From: Nitratireductor kimnyeongensis
Lineage (GTDB): Bacteria; Pseudomonadota; Alphaproteobacteria; Rhizobiales; Rhizobiaceae
Direction of reading: 5' to 3'
DNA length: 64,000 nt
NCBI RefSeq assembly: GCF_019891395.1
Contig: NZ_CP078144.1
Span: 198,113 to 262,112, forward strand
In this document: piece after piece, positions 37,673 to 46,226 of the stretch
How positions within the stretch are numbered: the first letter of the stretch is position 1
How the letters are laid out: every line of letters begins with the position of its first letter
Notes under the pieces: generated by a model
What the model was told of the DNA's origin: nothing
Databases searched by the model: none
What the model saw: the letters and a program-made list of their open reading frames with translations, nothing else
Program-made: the position numbers and the translations under genes

Positions 37673-37700
37673 GCAGTGGGCGAGTGTTTTCGCCCACTGC
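37673..37700 (+). terminator. Hairpin ending the TakP-like operon
   Basis: GCAGTGGGCGA at 37673-37683 pairs with TCGCCCACTGC at 37690-37700, an 11-bp perfect stem 14 bases after the stop codon. There is no long T-run, but position and strength suit a transcription end. Confidence 0.6.
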
Positions 37701-37742
37701 AATCCAGAGTGCAGCATTCGTCGCAGTGACACGTCTGCCGAA

Positions 37743-38162
37743 ATGTGTCACGAAGCTTCCATGAAGCTGATGCTTGACATGTTGAAGGACCGCCTTGCGA
37801 CTGGCCTTATCGCCGGTCTTCTGGCCTATTTCCTTCTCATGCAGGGCTTTGCCTCAGCTTTCGCACAGGGTGCGATGGCGGGTAGTGGGGGTATTCCCGG
37901 TTTCATCATCTGTACGCCGGGCGGAATCGGCCTGGCTGAAACTGACGGCACGGCGCCCGCGCCCGGAACGCATGATTGTTGCACCACGCTTTGCCAGGCT
38001 GGCTGTGTGGCATCGCCGGCTCTGCCGGACGTTCATGCAGGGCTCGACTGCACTCGCAATGATGCGGCCTCCATTGCGGGCCTGCCCAGTGCGCGGACCT
38101 TTCATCCTGTTGCGCTTGGCTTTCTGGCGGAGGCGCGAGCCCCGCCATCCTTCTCCATCTGA
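37743..38162 (+). CDS. DUF2946-like small protein of a copper gene cluster
   Basis: A 139-residue protein with a hydrophobic N-terminal segment (about 18-42) and a cysteine-rich region: FIICTPGG followed by HDCCTTLCQAGCVA. The ICTPGG and CC-containing pattern is typical of DUF2946 proteins found beside copper genes. The start at 37743 or at 37761 (MKLMLDM) cannot be decided. It precedes PCuAC and SCO genes, so a role in periplasmic copper handling is inferred. Confidence 0.7.
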   Translation: MCHEASMKLMLDMLKDRLATGLIAGLLAYFLLMQGFASAFAQGAMAGSGGIPGFIICTPGGIGLAETDGTAPAPGTHDCCTTLCQAGCVASPALPDVHAGLDCTRNDAASIAGLPSARTFHPVALGFLAEARAPPSFSI

Positions 38163-38227
38163 CGCATTGAACCAACAATACGACCACGCAAGCCCGTGGT
38201 CGTTATCTGCGCTTATGGAGACAAGAC

Positions 38228-38722
38228 ATGCGCTTTATGACCCGTATCTTTGCGGCAGCACTGCTGTTTACTGCCGCCCCTGCATTCGCTGGCGACTACA
38301 CGCTCGGCAAAATGGAAATCGACCAGCCATGGACTCGTGCGACACCGCCAGGTGCAAAGGCCGCTGGGGGTTTCGTGACCATCATGAACGACGGTGAAGA
38401 AGACGACCAGCTGATCGGTGCCAAAGCTGGATTTGCTGGTCGCGTCGAGCTGCACACGATGGACATGACCGATGGCGTGATGAAGATGCGCCATCTGCCC
38501 GATGGCATCCCGGTGCCCGCCGGCGAGACGGTCAGTCTTGCGCCAGGCGGCTTGCACATCATGTTCATGGACCTTCGTGAATCGCTTGCTGAAGGAGGGC
38601 CTGTCCCAGTGTCGCTGACATTCGAAAAGGCCGGCACGATTGAGGTAGAGATGTCGGTCGCGAAGCCTGGTGCGCCCGCTCCTGACGGCCACACCCACAT
38701 GCATGACGAGAGCACCAACTGA
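38228..38722 (+). CDS. Periplasmic copper chaperone PCu(A)C
   Basis: A 164-residue exported protein (signal ending APAFA) with the copper-binding His/Met arrangement of the family: ELHTMDM, VMKMRHL and GGLHIMFM. A His/Met-rich tail (GHTHMHDE) can bind additional copper. It donates Cu(I) to cytochrome c oxidase CuA together with SCO. Its stop codon overlaps the SCO start (TGATG), so the two are cotranslated. Confidence 0.88.
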   Translation: MRFMTRIFAAALLFTAAPAFAGDYTLGKMEIDQPWTRATPPGAKAAGGFVTIMNDGEEDDQLIGAKAGFAGRVELHTMDMTDGVMKMRHLPDGIPVPAGETVSLAPGGLHIMFMDLRESLAEGGPVPVSLTFEKAGTIEVEMSVAKPGAPAPDGHTHMHDESTN

Positions 38723-39327
38723 TGTCGCGCCGATCACTTTCAATTCTGGCCGGTGGTGTTCTCGCGCTGGTCCTTGCGATCGTTGCTGTCGCAACGTTGA
38801 ATCTTTCCCCCGGCGGCAAATCCGGCGGCGGAACAGGCACAGCTGATATTGGCGGTGCATTCACGCTTGTCGGTGAGGACGGAGAAACCGTGACCGAGGC
38901 CGATTTCCGCGGCAAACCAACGGCGATCTTTTTCGGCTTCACCTTTTGCCCCGATGTTTGCCCGACCACGCTTTTCGAACTGTCAGGTCTAATCGAGGCG
39001 CTGGGTCCGGACGCGGACAAGCTGAATTACGCTTTCGTCTCGGTCGATTGGGAACGCGACGGCCCGGAAGATCTCGCCCGATACACGTCGAGCTTCGACG
39101 ACCGCATCAAGGGGCTTTCGGGAACACAGGAGCAGATTGAATCCGTAACTCAGGCTTACCGCGTCTATTACAAAAAAGTGCCTACGGCTGAGGGTGAATA
39201 CACGATCGATCACACGGCATCGGTCTATCTGATGGACGCGGACGGTGGTTTCGTTGGCACGCTCTCCTACGGGGAAGCGCACGATTCCATGCTTGAGAAG
39301 TTAAAGCGCCTGGCGGCGAACGGCTGA
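38722..39327 (+). CDS. SCO1/SenC-family copper and thiol-disulfide protein
   Basis: A 201-residue membrane-anchored thioredoxin-fold protein. The N-terminal anchor (about 5-28) is followed by the metal-binding motif FTFCPDVCP (CxxxC) and the distal histidine in IDHTASVYLMD, the three usual copper ligands. SCO proteins metallate and reduce the CuA site of cytochrome oxidase. The gene is coupled to the PCuAC gene upstream. Confidence 0.9.
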   Translation: MSRRSLSILAGGVLALVLAIVAVATLNLSPGGKSGGGTGTADIGGAFTLVGEDGETVTEADFRGKPTAIFFGFTFCPDVCPTTLFELSGLIEALGPDADKLNYAFVSVDWERDGPEDLARYTSSFDDRIKGLSGTQEQIESVTQAYRVYYKKVPTAEGEYTIDHTASVYLMDADGGFVGTLSYGEAHDSMLEKLKRLAANG

Positions 39328-39338
39328 GGGAGGGGAAG

Positions 39339-40766
39339 TTGACCAACATTGATACACAGGCGCTCTCCAATGCGTCGGACAGTGCTCGAAGTGACAAGAC
39401 ACTTGCGCGCAAATTCTATATGGCGGCATGGCGTTGGCACTTCTATGCCGGTCTCTATGTCGCGCCATTTCTGGCGATGCTCGCCATCACCGGTCTCATC
39501 ATGCTCTGGGTAAGCGCCATAGATGGCCGTGACGGCGAGAAGATTACTGTCACGCCACAGGGCGAGCAGACCAGTGTTCTTGCACAGGCGTCGGCCGCGC
39601 AGACGGCCCTTCATGAAGGCCATGTGGTCGAATATGTCGCGCCGCCCGCCGCCGACCGTGCCGCGGTTTTCCGCGTGGACAGTGGAGGCGAGGCGATAAT
39701 GGTCGCCGTCGATCCCTACACGGCCGAAGTGCTGGATATCTGGAACCGCCAGGCGGGATGGTATGATTTTGCCACCGACATTCACGGCACGCTTTTGATC
39801 GGCGACCTTGGGGACAGATTGATCGAGATCGCAGCGGGTTTCGGCATCGTCCTGATCGCCACGGGCCTCTATCTGTGGTGGCCGCGAGAGGGGCAGAGGA
39901 TTGGCAAGTCTCTCCGACCTGATCTTGCTGCACGGGGTCGTTCCTTCTGGAAGTCCCTGCACAAGACCACCGGGCTTTATGTTGCGGCGCTTCTTCTGGT
40001 GTTTCTCGTCAGCGGCCTGTCCTGGGCTGGCATCTGGGGGGGGAAGTTCGTACAGGCATGGAGCACCTTCCCGGCGGAGAAATGGGACAATGTGCCTTTG
40101 TCCGATACGACCCATGCCTCGCTCAACCACGGCGCCACCAAGGATGTGCCCTGGGCGCTGGAACAGACGCCGCTTCCTGCCTCCGGGTCCGATGCCGGGC
40201 GTACCGGCCTGCAGGGATCAGGCCCGTTCAATCTCGACCAAATTGTCGCGTTTGGGCGCAGTCTCGGCTATGAGGGACGCTTCCGCGTTTCCACGCCGCG
40301 TGGCGAATCGGGTGTCTGGACGCTTGCTCAGGATTCCATGAGCAATGATTCTACCGACCCCACCTCCGACAGGACGGTGCATGTCGATCAGTACACCGGC
40401 AATGTACTGGCGGATGTCCGGTTTACAGACTATTCGCCGGCTGGCAAGGCCATGGCTGTTGGCATCGCTTTCCATGAAGGCGACATGGGGCTGTGGAACC
40501 TCGCCCTGAACACGGTGTTCTGTCTGTCGGTCCTGTTTCTCTCGGTCAGTGGGGTCGTGATGTGGTGGCTGCGGCGGCCCGCTCGTGCTCTGCGGCTGGC
40601 GGCGCCGCCCCTGCCGGCGAACCTGCCCCTCTGGAAAGGCGCCGTGGTGGTGATGCTTCTGGTATCGCTGCTGTTCCCAATGGTGGGCATAACGCTGCTG
40701 GCGCTTCTCGCGCTCGATGTTCTGGTGATACAGCGCGTCAGACCTCTGGCACGCCTTCTTGCCTAG
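39339..40766 (+). CDS. PepSY-associated membrane protein (PiuB-like)
   Basis: A 475-residue inner-membrane protein with four main helices (about 40-62, 165-185, 215-235, 395-470) around a periplasmic PepSY-type domain. It starts at a TTG with a strong GAGGGAGGGGA site. Motifs RWHFYAGLYVAPFLAMLAITGLIMLW, KSLHKTTGLYVAALLLVFLVSGLSW and AVGIAFHEGDMGLW contain conserved histidines that may bind heme. Such proteins accompany iron or copper uptake and are proposed to be metal reductases; here the copper neighbours suggest a Cu(II) reductase role (inference). Confidence 0.85.
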   Translation: MTNIDTQALSNASDSARSDKTLARKFYMAAWRWHFYAGLYVAPFLAMLAITGLIMLWVSAIDGRDGEKITVTPQGEQTSVLAQASAAQTALHEGHVVEYVAPPAADRAAVFRVDSGGEAIMVAVDPYTAEVLDIWNRQAGWYDFATDIHGTLLIGDLGDRLIEIAAGFGIVLIATGLYLWWPREGQRIGKSLRPDLAARGRSFWKSLHKTTGLYVAALLLVFLVSGLSWAGIWGGKFVQAWSTFPAEKWDNVPLSDTTHASLNHGATKDVPWALEQTPLPASGSDAGRTGLQGSGPFNLDQIVAFGRSLGYEGRFRVSTPRGESGVWTLAQDSMSNDSTDPTSDRTVHVDQYTGNVLADVRFTDYSPAGKAMAVGIAFHEGDMGLWNLALNTVFCLSVLFLSVSGVVMWWLRRPARALRLAAPPLPANLPLWKGAVVVMLLVSLLFPMVGITLLALLALDVLVIQRVRPLARLLA

Positions 40767-40791
40767 GGCATTGCTTGAAAGTGGTATCGTG

Positions 40792-40820
40792 GGGCGGCGC
40801 TTTCCGATTGAGCGCCGCCC
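40792..40820 (+). terminator. Strong hairpin ending the copper cluster
   Basis: GGGCGGCGCT at 40792-40801 pairs perfectly with AGCGCCGCCC at 40811-40820 around a nine-base loop, 25 bases after the PepSY stop. The tail is not T-rich. Confidence 0.55.
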
Positions 40821-40856
40821 GCTCTCGTCCTATGATGCGATTGAATGGAGAGTGCG

Positions 40857-41231
40857 ATGCATAGTGAAAAGCCCCCGAGAGTTTCGTCTCTGATCAACAA
40901 GGTTCTGGCCAATGCGCCGCAGCCGAATGATATCCGCCTTCTCGCGCAGCGTTTGCACGACCACGCGCTCGAGCCGCGCTCCACACCGCAGGAAACCAGG
41001 GCGCTTGTGGAGGATCTGGGTTACAAGACCATCGCGGCTTTTTGCGAGGCGGCCGGCTTGCCGACACATCTGGCCGATCGGTGGGAGCGTTTCGGTATCT
41101 CCGGTGAGATGCGTCAGGTGTTGTTGCTTTTGGCTGCCCAGCGCCGCGCCATGGTGGAAGCCGTGCGCGAATTCGAAACGATCACCCATGTCGGGCTCGA
41201 TGACTTCATGAGCGAACGCGGCCTTCTTTGA
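40857..41231 (+). CDS. Hypothetical protein with a possible helix-turn-helix
   Basis: A 124-residue cytosolic protein that I do not recognise. GGAGAG precedes the ATG at 40857. The middle part (GYKTIAAFCEAAGLPTHLADRWERFGIS) looks like a helix-turn-helix that could read DNA. The rest is helical with a C-terminal Glu/Leu-rich end. It is convergent with the SorC regulator gene, leaving only 12 bases between them. Confidence 0.65.
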   Translation: MHSEKPPRVSSLINKVLANAPQPNDIRLLAQRLHDHALEPRSTPQETRALVEDLGYKTIAAFCEAAGLPTHLADRWERFGISGEMRQVLLLLAAQRRAMVEAVREFETITHVGLDDFMSERGLL

Positions 41232-41243
41232 AGTTCACCGCGA

Positions 41244-42254
41244 CTAGAGCAGGTCTTCCTCGGCCTTTTCGAGCAGCATTCTTGCCGTGGCGGCATCGGT
41301 GATGAGAGCCGCCGCTGAGACTGTGCGCAGGGCTGCAAGAATGGCTGACACTTTCTGTTCGCCGCCGGCAGCAAGAATGACATGCGGAATGCGTGCCACG
41401 ACATCGAGGTCGATGGCCATGATGCGCTGGTTTACTTCATGGTCGATCAGTTGCCCCGCAGCGTCCACGAAATAGCAGAGAATATTGGCGATTGCGCCCT
41501 TGTCGCGCAGCGGTTCGATGAGCGCTTTCGGCACGATCCCGTAACGGAAGATTGTCGCTTCCGGTGACACCGCCCCTACGGTGAGCAGTGCTATGTCAGC
41601 CCGGGCGGCCCGCTCGCGCACGTCGCGCAGCGACGGCTGTTCCCAAAGCCGCTCGCGCAGATTGGGATCATCCACCACCACCGGCGCACTGATCTGATAG
41701 CTGTCCACCTTGAAGCGCTCTGCCACCTTGGTGGCAACAATGGACGGATTGACCCATTTGGAATGCGGCAGGCTTCCCACGAGGCCAATGACAGTGGATC
41801 CGTTCAGATCCCGTTGCGCCATGAAGCTCAGGCTGGAATGCAGTGTCGCTCCGCCGCCAATGGCCAGAGTCATGCCAGGCTTCATCTGCTCTTCGAGGTA
41901 GCGCGCTACGGCATGGCCGATCGAACGTTCCAGATTGTCTGCTTCTTCGGGTGCGGGGACCACGATGGCGCTTTTCAGGCCCCAGCGCTTTTCCAGCTTT
42001 CGCTCGAGCGCCACCTGCTCGGCGGTCTCGGCATTGATTGTGGTCACCACCATATGGCTTTCGGCACTTGCGGCCAGTGCTCGCATGACCTTCATGCGAC
42101 TCACGTTGAGCAGGCTGGCGATCTTCTCCTGCGTCAGACCTTCCACATGATAAAGCCAGGCCATCTTCACATTGAGATCGGCGGAAGACAGCGTCGGCTC
42201 GTCTGCCGGCTTCTTTTTGCTTTTTCGCGGCACGGCGGTGATTCCCTCTCTCAT
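41244..42254 (-). CDS. SorC/DeoR-family transcriptional regulator
   Basis: A 336-residue SorC-type regulator. The N-terminal HTH is LYHVEGLTQEKIASLLNVSRMKVMRAL; the large C-terminal sugar-binding domain shows LAIGGGATLHSSLSFM and the GAIANILCYFVDAAG segment. SorC regulators bind phosphorylated sugars or related ligands. The gene is divergent from the ABC-MBL-surE operon and is separated from it by about 208 bases holding the promoter and a palindrome, so it very likely controls that operon. Confidence 0.88.
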   Translation of the reverse strand: MREGITAVPRKSKKKPADEPTLSSADLNVKMAWLYHVEGLTQEKIASLLNVSRMKVMRALAASAESHMVVTTINAETAEQVALERKLEKRWGLKSAIVVPAPEEADNLERSIGHAVARYLEEQMKPGMTLAIGGGATLHSSLSFMAQRDLNGSTVIGLVGSLPHSKWVNPSIVATKVAERFKVDSYQISAPVVVDDPNLRERLWEQPSLRDVRERAARADIALLTVGAVSPEATIFRYGIVPKALIEPLRDKGAIANILCYFVDAAGQLIDHEVNQRIMAIDLDVVARIPHVILAAGGEQKVSAILAALRTVSAAALITDAATARMLLEKAEEDLL

Positions 42255-42339
42255 CGCGCAATGGTTTTAACACAAGGCAATTTTACGCGGTGTCCATTTG
42301 AGCGACAAAAATGCGAAATTTTATTGCGTTCTTTTGTTA

Positions 42340-42370
42340 TTGACGAAAAACATATGTTCATATTCAATAT
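42340..42370 (+). promoter_or_regulatory. Promoter region with embedded palindrome (SorC operator candidate)
   Basis: TTGACG at 42340-42345 can serve as a -35 element, and an AT-rich TTCAATATA stretch near 42363-42371 as the -10. The perfect palindrome AACATATGTT at 42349-42358 lies between them, where a bound repressor would block RNA polymerase. The divergent SorC gene is the obvious candidate regulator. The -10 assignment is uncertain. Confidence 0.5.
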
Positions 42371-42462
42371 AGGGGCGCTCTTGTTACAAGCCTGTCATAT
42401 TGCGCATGCAGGGGAGGAGCTCCGGTGCAAGTGCCCGGAGATGCAAACAGAGGAGTTATCCC

Positions 42463-43443
42463 ATGGGACGTCAGTCCACGATACGTTCGGTTGCGTTCGT
42501 AGCCGCACTGCTCACATCCACAGCCGCTTTCGCCGACAACCTGGTTCTTTACACATCGCAGCCTGATGCTGACGCTGCAGAGACTGTCGACGCCTTCAAG
42601 GCTGCCAATCCGGACGTAGAAGTCGAGATCTTCCGTTCCGGTACCAGTGATCTCATGACCAAGCTCGCTGCAGAATTCGCTGCCGGCAGCCCGCAGCCGG
42701 ACGTGCTTCTGATCGCCGATGCAGTCAGCATGGAGACGCTCAAGAAGGACGGCCACCTGATGGCCTATCCGGAAGCCAATGTGGACGGTTTCGAGACAGC
42801 TGCCTATGACGCCGAGAAAACCTATTTCGGCTCCAAGCTCATCACGACCGGCATTGCCTACAACACAGCTGCGGCCGAGAAGCCGGAGCATTGGTCCGAT
42901 CTGGCGGGCGAGGCCTACAAGGACCTCACCATCATGCCGAGCCCGCTTTATTCGGGTGCCGCAGCTTACCTTCTGTCCGCTTTCGTCAACCGCGACGATC
43001 TCGGGTGGGACTATTTCGAGAAGCTGAAGGAAAACGGCCATGTGGCCGTGCGCGGCAATGGTGCGGTGCTCAAATCAGTCGCAAGCGGTGAGAAAGCCTA
43101 TGGTATGCTCGTCGACTTCATGGCCATGAACGCCAAGAAGGACGGCTCGCCCATCGAATTCGTATTCCCCGAGGAAGGCGTGACCGCTGTCACCGAGCCG
43201 GTCGCCATCATGTCGACCGCGAAGAACCCGGATGTGGCCAAGAAGTTCGTCGACTTCATTCTCTCCGACGATGGTCAGAAGCTCGCGCTGAAGCAGGGCT
43301 ATCTGCCGGCTAAACCTTCTGTCGGTTCGCCCGACTGGCTGCCCGAGGGCACCAAGATCAATGTCATGACCGTTGATGTGAAGAAGGTTGTCGACGAGAT
43401 CGCCGGCAACAAGGAGAAATTCTCCTCCATGTTCGGTGGCTAA
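42463..43443 (+). CDS. ABC transporter substrate-binding protein, ferric/phosphoester (AfuA/FbpA) class
   Basis: A 326-residue exported binding protein; the ATG at 42463 follows GAGGAG. The signal peptide ends near TAAFADN. The fold type is that of FbpA/AfuA/PhnS proteins: LVLYTSQPDADAAETVDAFKAANP, FRSGTSDLMTKLAAEFAAGSPQPDVLLIAD, PSPLYSGAAAYLLSAF. This cluster binds ferric iron, sugar phosphates or aminoethylphosphonate. The downstream phosphatase genes favour an organic phosphate ligand (inference). Confidence 0.83.
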   Translation: MGRQSTIRSVAFVAALLTSTAAFADNLVLYTSQPDADAAETVDAFKAANPDVEVEIFRSGTSDLMTKLAAEFAAGSPQPDVLLIADAVSMETLKKDGHLMAYPEANVDGFETAAYDAEKTYFGSKLITTGIAYNTAAAEKPEHWSDLAGEAYKDLTIMPSPLYSGAAAYLLSAFVNRDDLGWDYFEKLKENGHVAVRGNGAVLKSVASGEKAYGMLVDFMAMNAKKDGSPIEFVFPEEGVTAVTEPVAIMSTAKNPDVAKKFVDFILSDDGQKLALKQGYLPAKPSVGSPDWLPEGTKINVMTVDVKKVVDEIAGNKEKFSSMFGG

Positions 43444-43455
43444 GGAAAAACCTTA

Positions 43456-45159
43456 ATGACCGCAATACGTAAGGAACGTCAGGGCCAGGATATGGCCCTG
43501 ACAGCGGGAATCGTCGCGCTTATCGTCATCTTTTCGCTGTTGCCCATGGCGCGGCTTTTGCAGGAAATCATCCTGCCCGGCGGTCGGTTCTCGCTCGATA
43601 TCATTCGCAATGGTCTGATCGACGACACGACCTGGCGCGCCACCTGGAACACACTGGTGGTTGGCCTTGGCGGGACGATTTTCGCCCTGGTTCTCGGTGT
43701 GGCTGTTGCCATTCTCGTTTCATTGTCGGATGTGCGCCAGCGTCAGGCTTTCGTCCTGTGTTTCGTCACACCGCTCATGATTGCGCCGCAGGTGACTGCG
43801 CTTGCATGGCTGCAGCTATTCGGACCATCCAGCCCGCTTCTGAACATGCTGGGCATGGCGCCACCGCTTGGCACGCGCAATCCGCTCTATTCGCCCGAGG
43901 GCATCATTTTTCTGCTCGGCATCCAGTATGCGCCGCTCGTCTTCCTGATTGTGCGGGCTGGCATGCGCAAGCTGCCGCGTGAGCTGGTTGAGGCCGCACA
44001 GTCGAGTGGTGCCGGCTGGGTCCGGGTGCTCGGCACCATCATCCTGCCGCTGATGACGCCTTCCATCGTGGGGGCGGCCGCACTCACCTTCGTTTCCTGC
44101 GTTGGCAATTTCGGCATTCCGGCCTTCCTGGGCATCCCGGCAAACTATCTCGTCCTGCCGACACTCATCTATCAGCGTCTGGCCGGGGGTGGTCCGGATG
44201 TGCTCTCCGAGGTCGCATTTCTCTCGGTACTCATAGGCGTTATCGCCATGGTCGGCATTGTCATGCAGGACCGCATTGCAAGCCGCCGCGATTTCCGCAT
44301 CACCTCCACCTCGCTGCCTGCTGCACCCTATCAGCTTGGCGCCTGGCGTGTGCCGGTGGAGTTCGGCATGTGGGCTCTGATTGCGCTCATTCTCGTTCTG
44401 CCGCTGGTGGGGCTCATTCTCACCTCGCTGGTGCGTGGCTATGGTGTGACGCTGACCGCAGAGACCGCAACGCTGGAAAACTATTACTTCGTTATTTTCC
44501 AGCATGCTGCCGCAAGCCGGGCGTTCCTGAACAGCCTTTATCTCTCGGCTGGGGCATCGATCTTTGCTGTCTTTGTTGCCATTCCACTTGGCTATGTGAT
44601 CGCCTGGGGCAACAAGCGCTGGATCAAGGCGCTCAATCTCGCAATCGAGCTGCCCTATGCGCTTCCAGGCGTGGTGCTGGCAATCGCCTCGCTGCTCCTG
44701 TTCCTGAAGCCCATGCCGATCACCGGTATCCAGATTTACAACACGGTCTGGATCATTCTCTACGCCTATCTTGCGCGCTTCCTGATCCTGGCGGTCAGGC
44801 CGACGATCACGGGCTATTTCCAGCTCGACCGGGCGCTGGAGGAGGCGGCACAGGTGGCCGGTGCGGGGCTGTTCACACGCATGCGCACCATCATCTTCCC
44901 GCTCATTGCTCCGGCGGCCATCGCCGGCGGGCTGCTGATCTTCATGACAGCACTGTGCGAGCTGACGGTTTCCGCGCTCTTGTGGTCGTCGGGATCGGAG
45001 ACCATCGGCGTTGTCATCTTCTCCTTCGAACAGGGTGGCGATTCCAAATATGCGGCGGCGGTTTCCGCCATCATGGTCGCAACCACCTTCCTTCTGATGC
45101 TGCTCGCCAGCCTCTTTGCAAACAAACTACCGGACGGAGTTCTCCCATGGCGGGACTGA
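43456..45159 (+). CDS. ABC transporter permease, fused two-domain (FbpB/AfuB) type
   Basis: A 567-residue permease made of two six-helix halves, each with its own EAA loop: PRELVEAAQSSGAGWVRVLGTIILP in the first and DRALEEAAQVAGAGLFTRMRTIIFP in the second. A single polypeptide thus forms the complete membrane channel. The ATG at 43456 has AAGGA upstream. The 3' end overlaps the ATPase start by 13 bases. Confidence 0.87.
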   Translation: MTAIRKERQGQDMALTAGIVALIVIFSLLPMARLLQEIILPGGRFSLDIIRNGLIDDTTWRATWNTLVVGLGGTIFALVLGVAVAILVSLSDVRQRQAFVLCFVTPLMIAPQVTALAWLQLFGPSSPLLNMLGMAPPLGTRNPLYSPEGIIFLLGIQYAPLVFLIVRAGMRKLPRELVEAAQSSGAGWVRVLGTIILPLMTPSIVGAAALTFVSCVGNFGIPAFLGIPANYLVLPTLIYQRLAGGGPDVLSEVAFLSVLIGVIAMVGIVMQDRIASRRDFRITSTSLPAAPYQLGAWRVPVEFGMWALIALILVLPLVGLILTSLVRGYGVTLTAETATLENYYFVIFQHAAASRAFLNSLYLSAGASIFAVFVAIPLGYVIAWGNKRWIKALNLAIELPYALPGVVLAIASLLLFLKPMPITGIQIYNTVWIILYAYLARFLILAVRPTITGYFQLDRALEEAAQVAGAGLFTRMRTIIFPLIAPAAIAGGLLIFMTALCELTVSALLWSSGSETIGVVIFSFEQGGDSKYAAAVSAIMVATTFLLMLLASLFANKLPDGVLPWRD

Positions 45160-46226
45160 GCATTAAGAACGTCACCAAAACCTTTGGCGAGGCCAAGGCC
45201 CTCGACAATGTCTCCATTGATGTCGCGGATGGCGAATTCCTCGCTGTTCTCGGCCCCTCGGGCTGCGGCAAGACAACGCTCCTGCGCATGATTGCGGGCT
45301 TTGAAAACGTCACCGGCGGCAGCATCTACATTGGCGACCGGGAGGTTTCGTCGGCAGAAGCGAACATCCCTCCGGAGAAACGTCGTGTGGGCATCGTGTT
45401 CCAGAACTATGCGCTCTGGCCACACATGACCGTGTCGGAAAACATCGGCTATGCGCTCAAGGTGGCCCGCGTTTCAAAGTCCGAGCGTGAAGAGCGGGTC
45501 AAAAACGCGTTGGCGCTCGTCAACATGGAACCGTATGGAGACCGCCGCCCTGCCAATCTGTCAGGCGGTCAGCGGCAGCGCGTGGCGCTGGCGCGCTGTC
45601 TTGTGGCGGAGCCCCGGCTTGTGCTGTTCGACGAGCCGCTTGCCAATCTCGACGTGCATCTGCGCGCGTCGATGGAAGACGAGTTCGCTGACTTCCACAA
45701 GCGTACGGGAACGACAATCCTCTACATCACCCACGATCAGGCTGAGGCAATGGCGTTGGCGGACCGCATCGCGGTCATGGATCACGGCCGCCTCATGCAG
45801 CTTGCCACGCCGCGCGAGCTCTATCATGAGCCGGCTAATGAAATGGTCGCCTCTTTCATCTCGCAGGGTATGGTCCTGCCGGCCAATGTCGAGACGGCGG
45901 AAGCCGATGGCCAGTGTCGCGTCACCGTGCTGGGGCAGGAGCTGGTCGTGCGTTGCCGGAAGGGTGAGAAACCGCGCAAGGATGCACGCATCTGCTGCCG
46001 TGCCTCGCAGATCGAGTCTGTTGGCGCCAGCCAACCAGGATTCGAGGGCACCATCACCAGGGCGGTGTATCGCGGTGGTTCTGCCCGGATCGAGTTCGAG
46101 CCCGAGGCCGCACCGCATCTCGGTCTGCATTTCGATCAGCCCGACCCGGTGACGTTCGAGGCAGGTCAGCGGGCAAGGCTCGCCATAACTTCGGGCTGGC
46201 TGATCCCCGCCAATGGGGCGGCCTGA
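45147..46226 (+). CDS. ABC transporter ATP-binding protein, FbpC/PotA type
   Basis: A 359-residue ATPase with Walker A GPSGCGKTT, signature [15 protein letters not shown], Walker B LVLFDEPLANLD, switch THDQAEA and a C-terminal TOBE domain (about 270-359). The true start is the ATG at 45147; a longer in-frame reading upstream is an out-of-frame copy of the permease gene. Its stop overlaps the next start (TGATG), coupling it to the MBL hydrolase gene. Confidence 0.88.
   Translation: MAGLSIKNVTKTFGEAKALDNVSIDVADGEFLAVLGPSGCGKTTLLRMIAGFENVTGGSIYIGDREVSSAEANIPPEKRRVGIVFQNYALWPHMTVSENIGYALKVARVSKSEREERVKNALALVNMEPYGDRRPANLSGGQRQRVALARCLVAEPRLVLFDEPLANLDVHLRASMEDEFADFHKRTGTTILYITHDQAEAMALADRIAVMDHGRLMQLATPRELYHEPANEMVASFISQGMVLPANVETAEADGQCRVTVLGQELVVRCRKGEKPRKDARICCRASQIESVGASQPGFEGTITRAVYRGGSARIEFEPEAAPHLGLHFDQPDPVTFEAGQRARLAITSGWLIPANGAA

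Noticed and set aside
42415..42462. A riboswitch in the leader of the SorC-linked ABC operon
   Set aside because: Only a short hairpin (CTCCGG at 42420-42425 with CCGGAG at 42435-42440) is seen before the ribosome site; no known riboswitch core can be recognised.
44370..45146. A 259-codon in-frame extension upstream of the FbpC-type ATPase
   Set aside because: It overlaps the fused permease gene in another frame and has no membrane or ATPase character; the start is at 45147.
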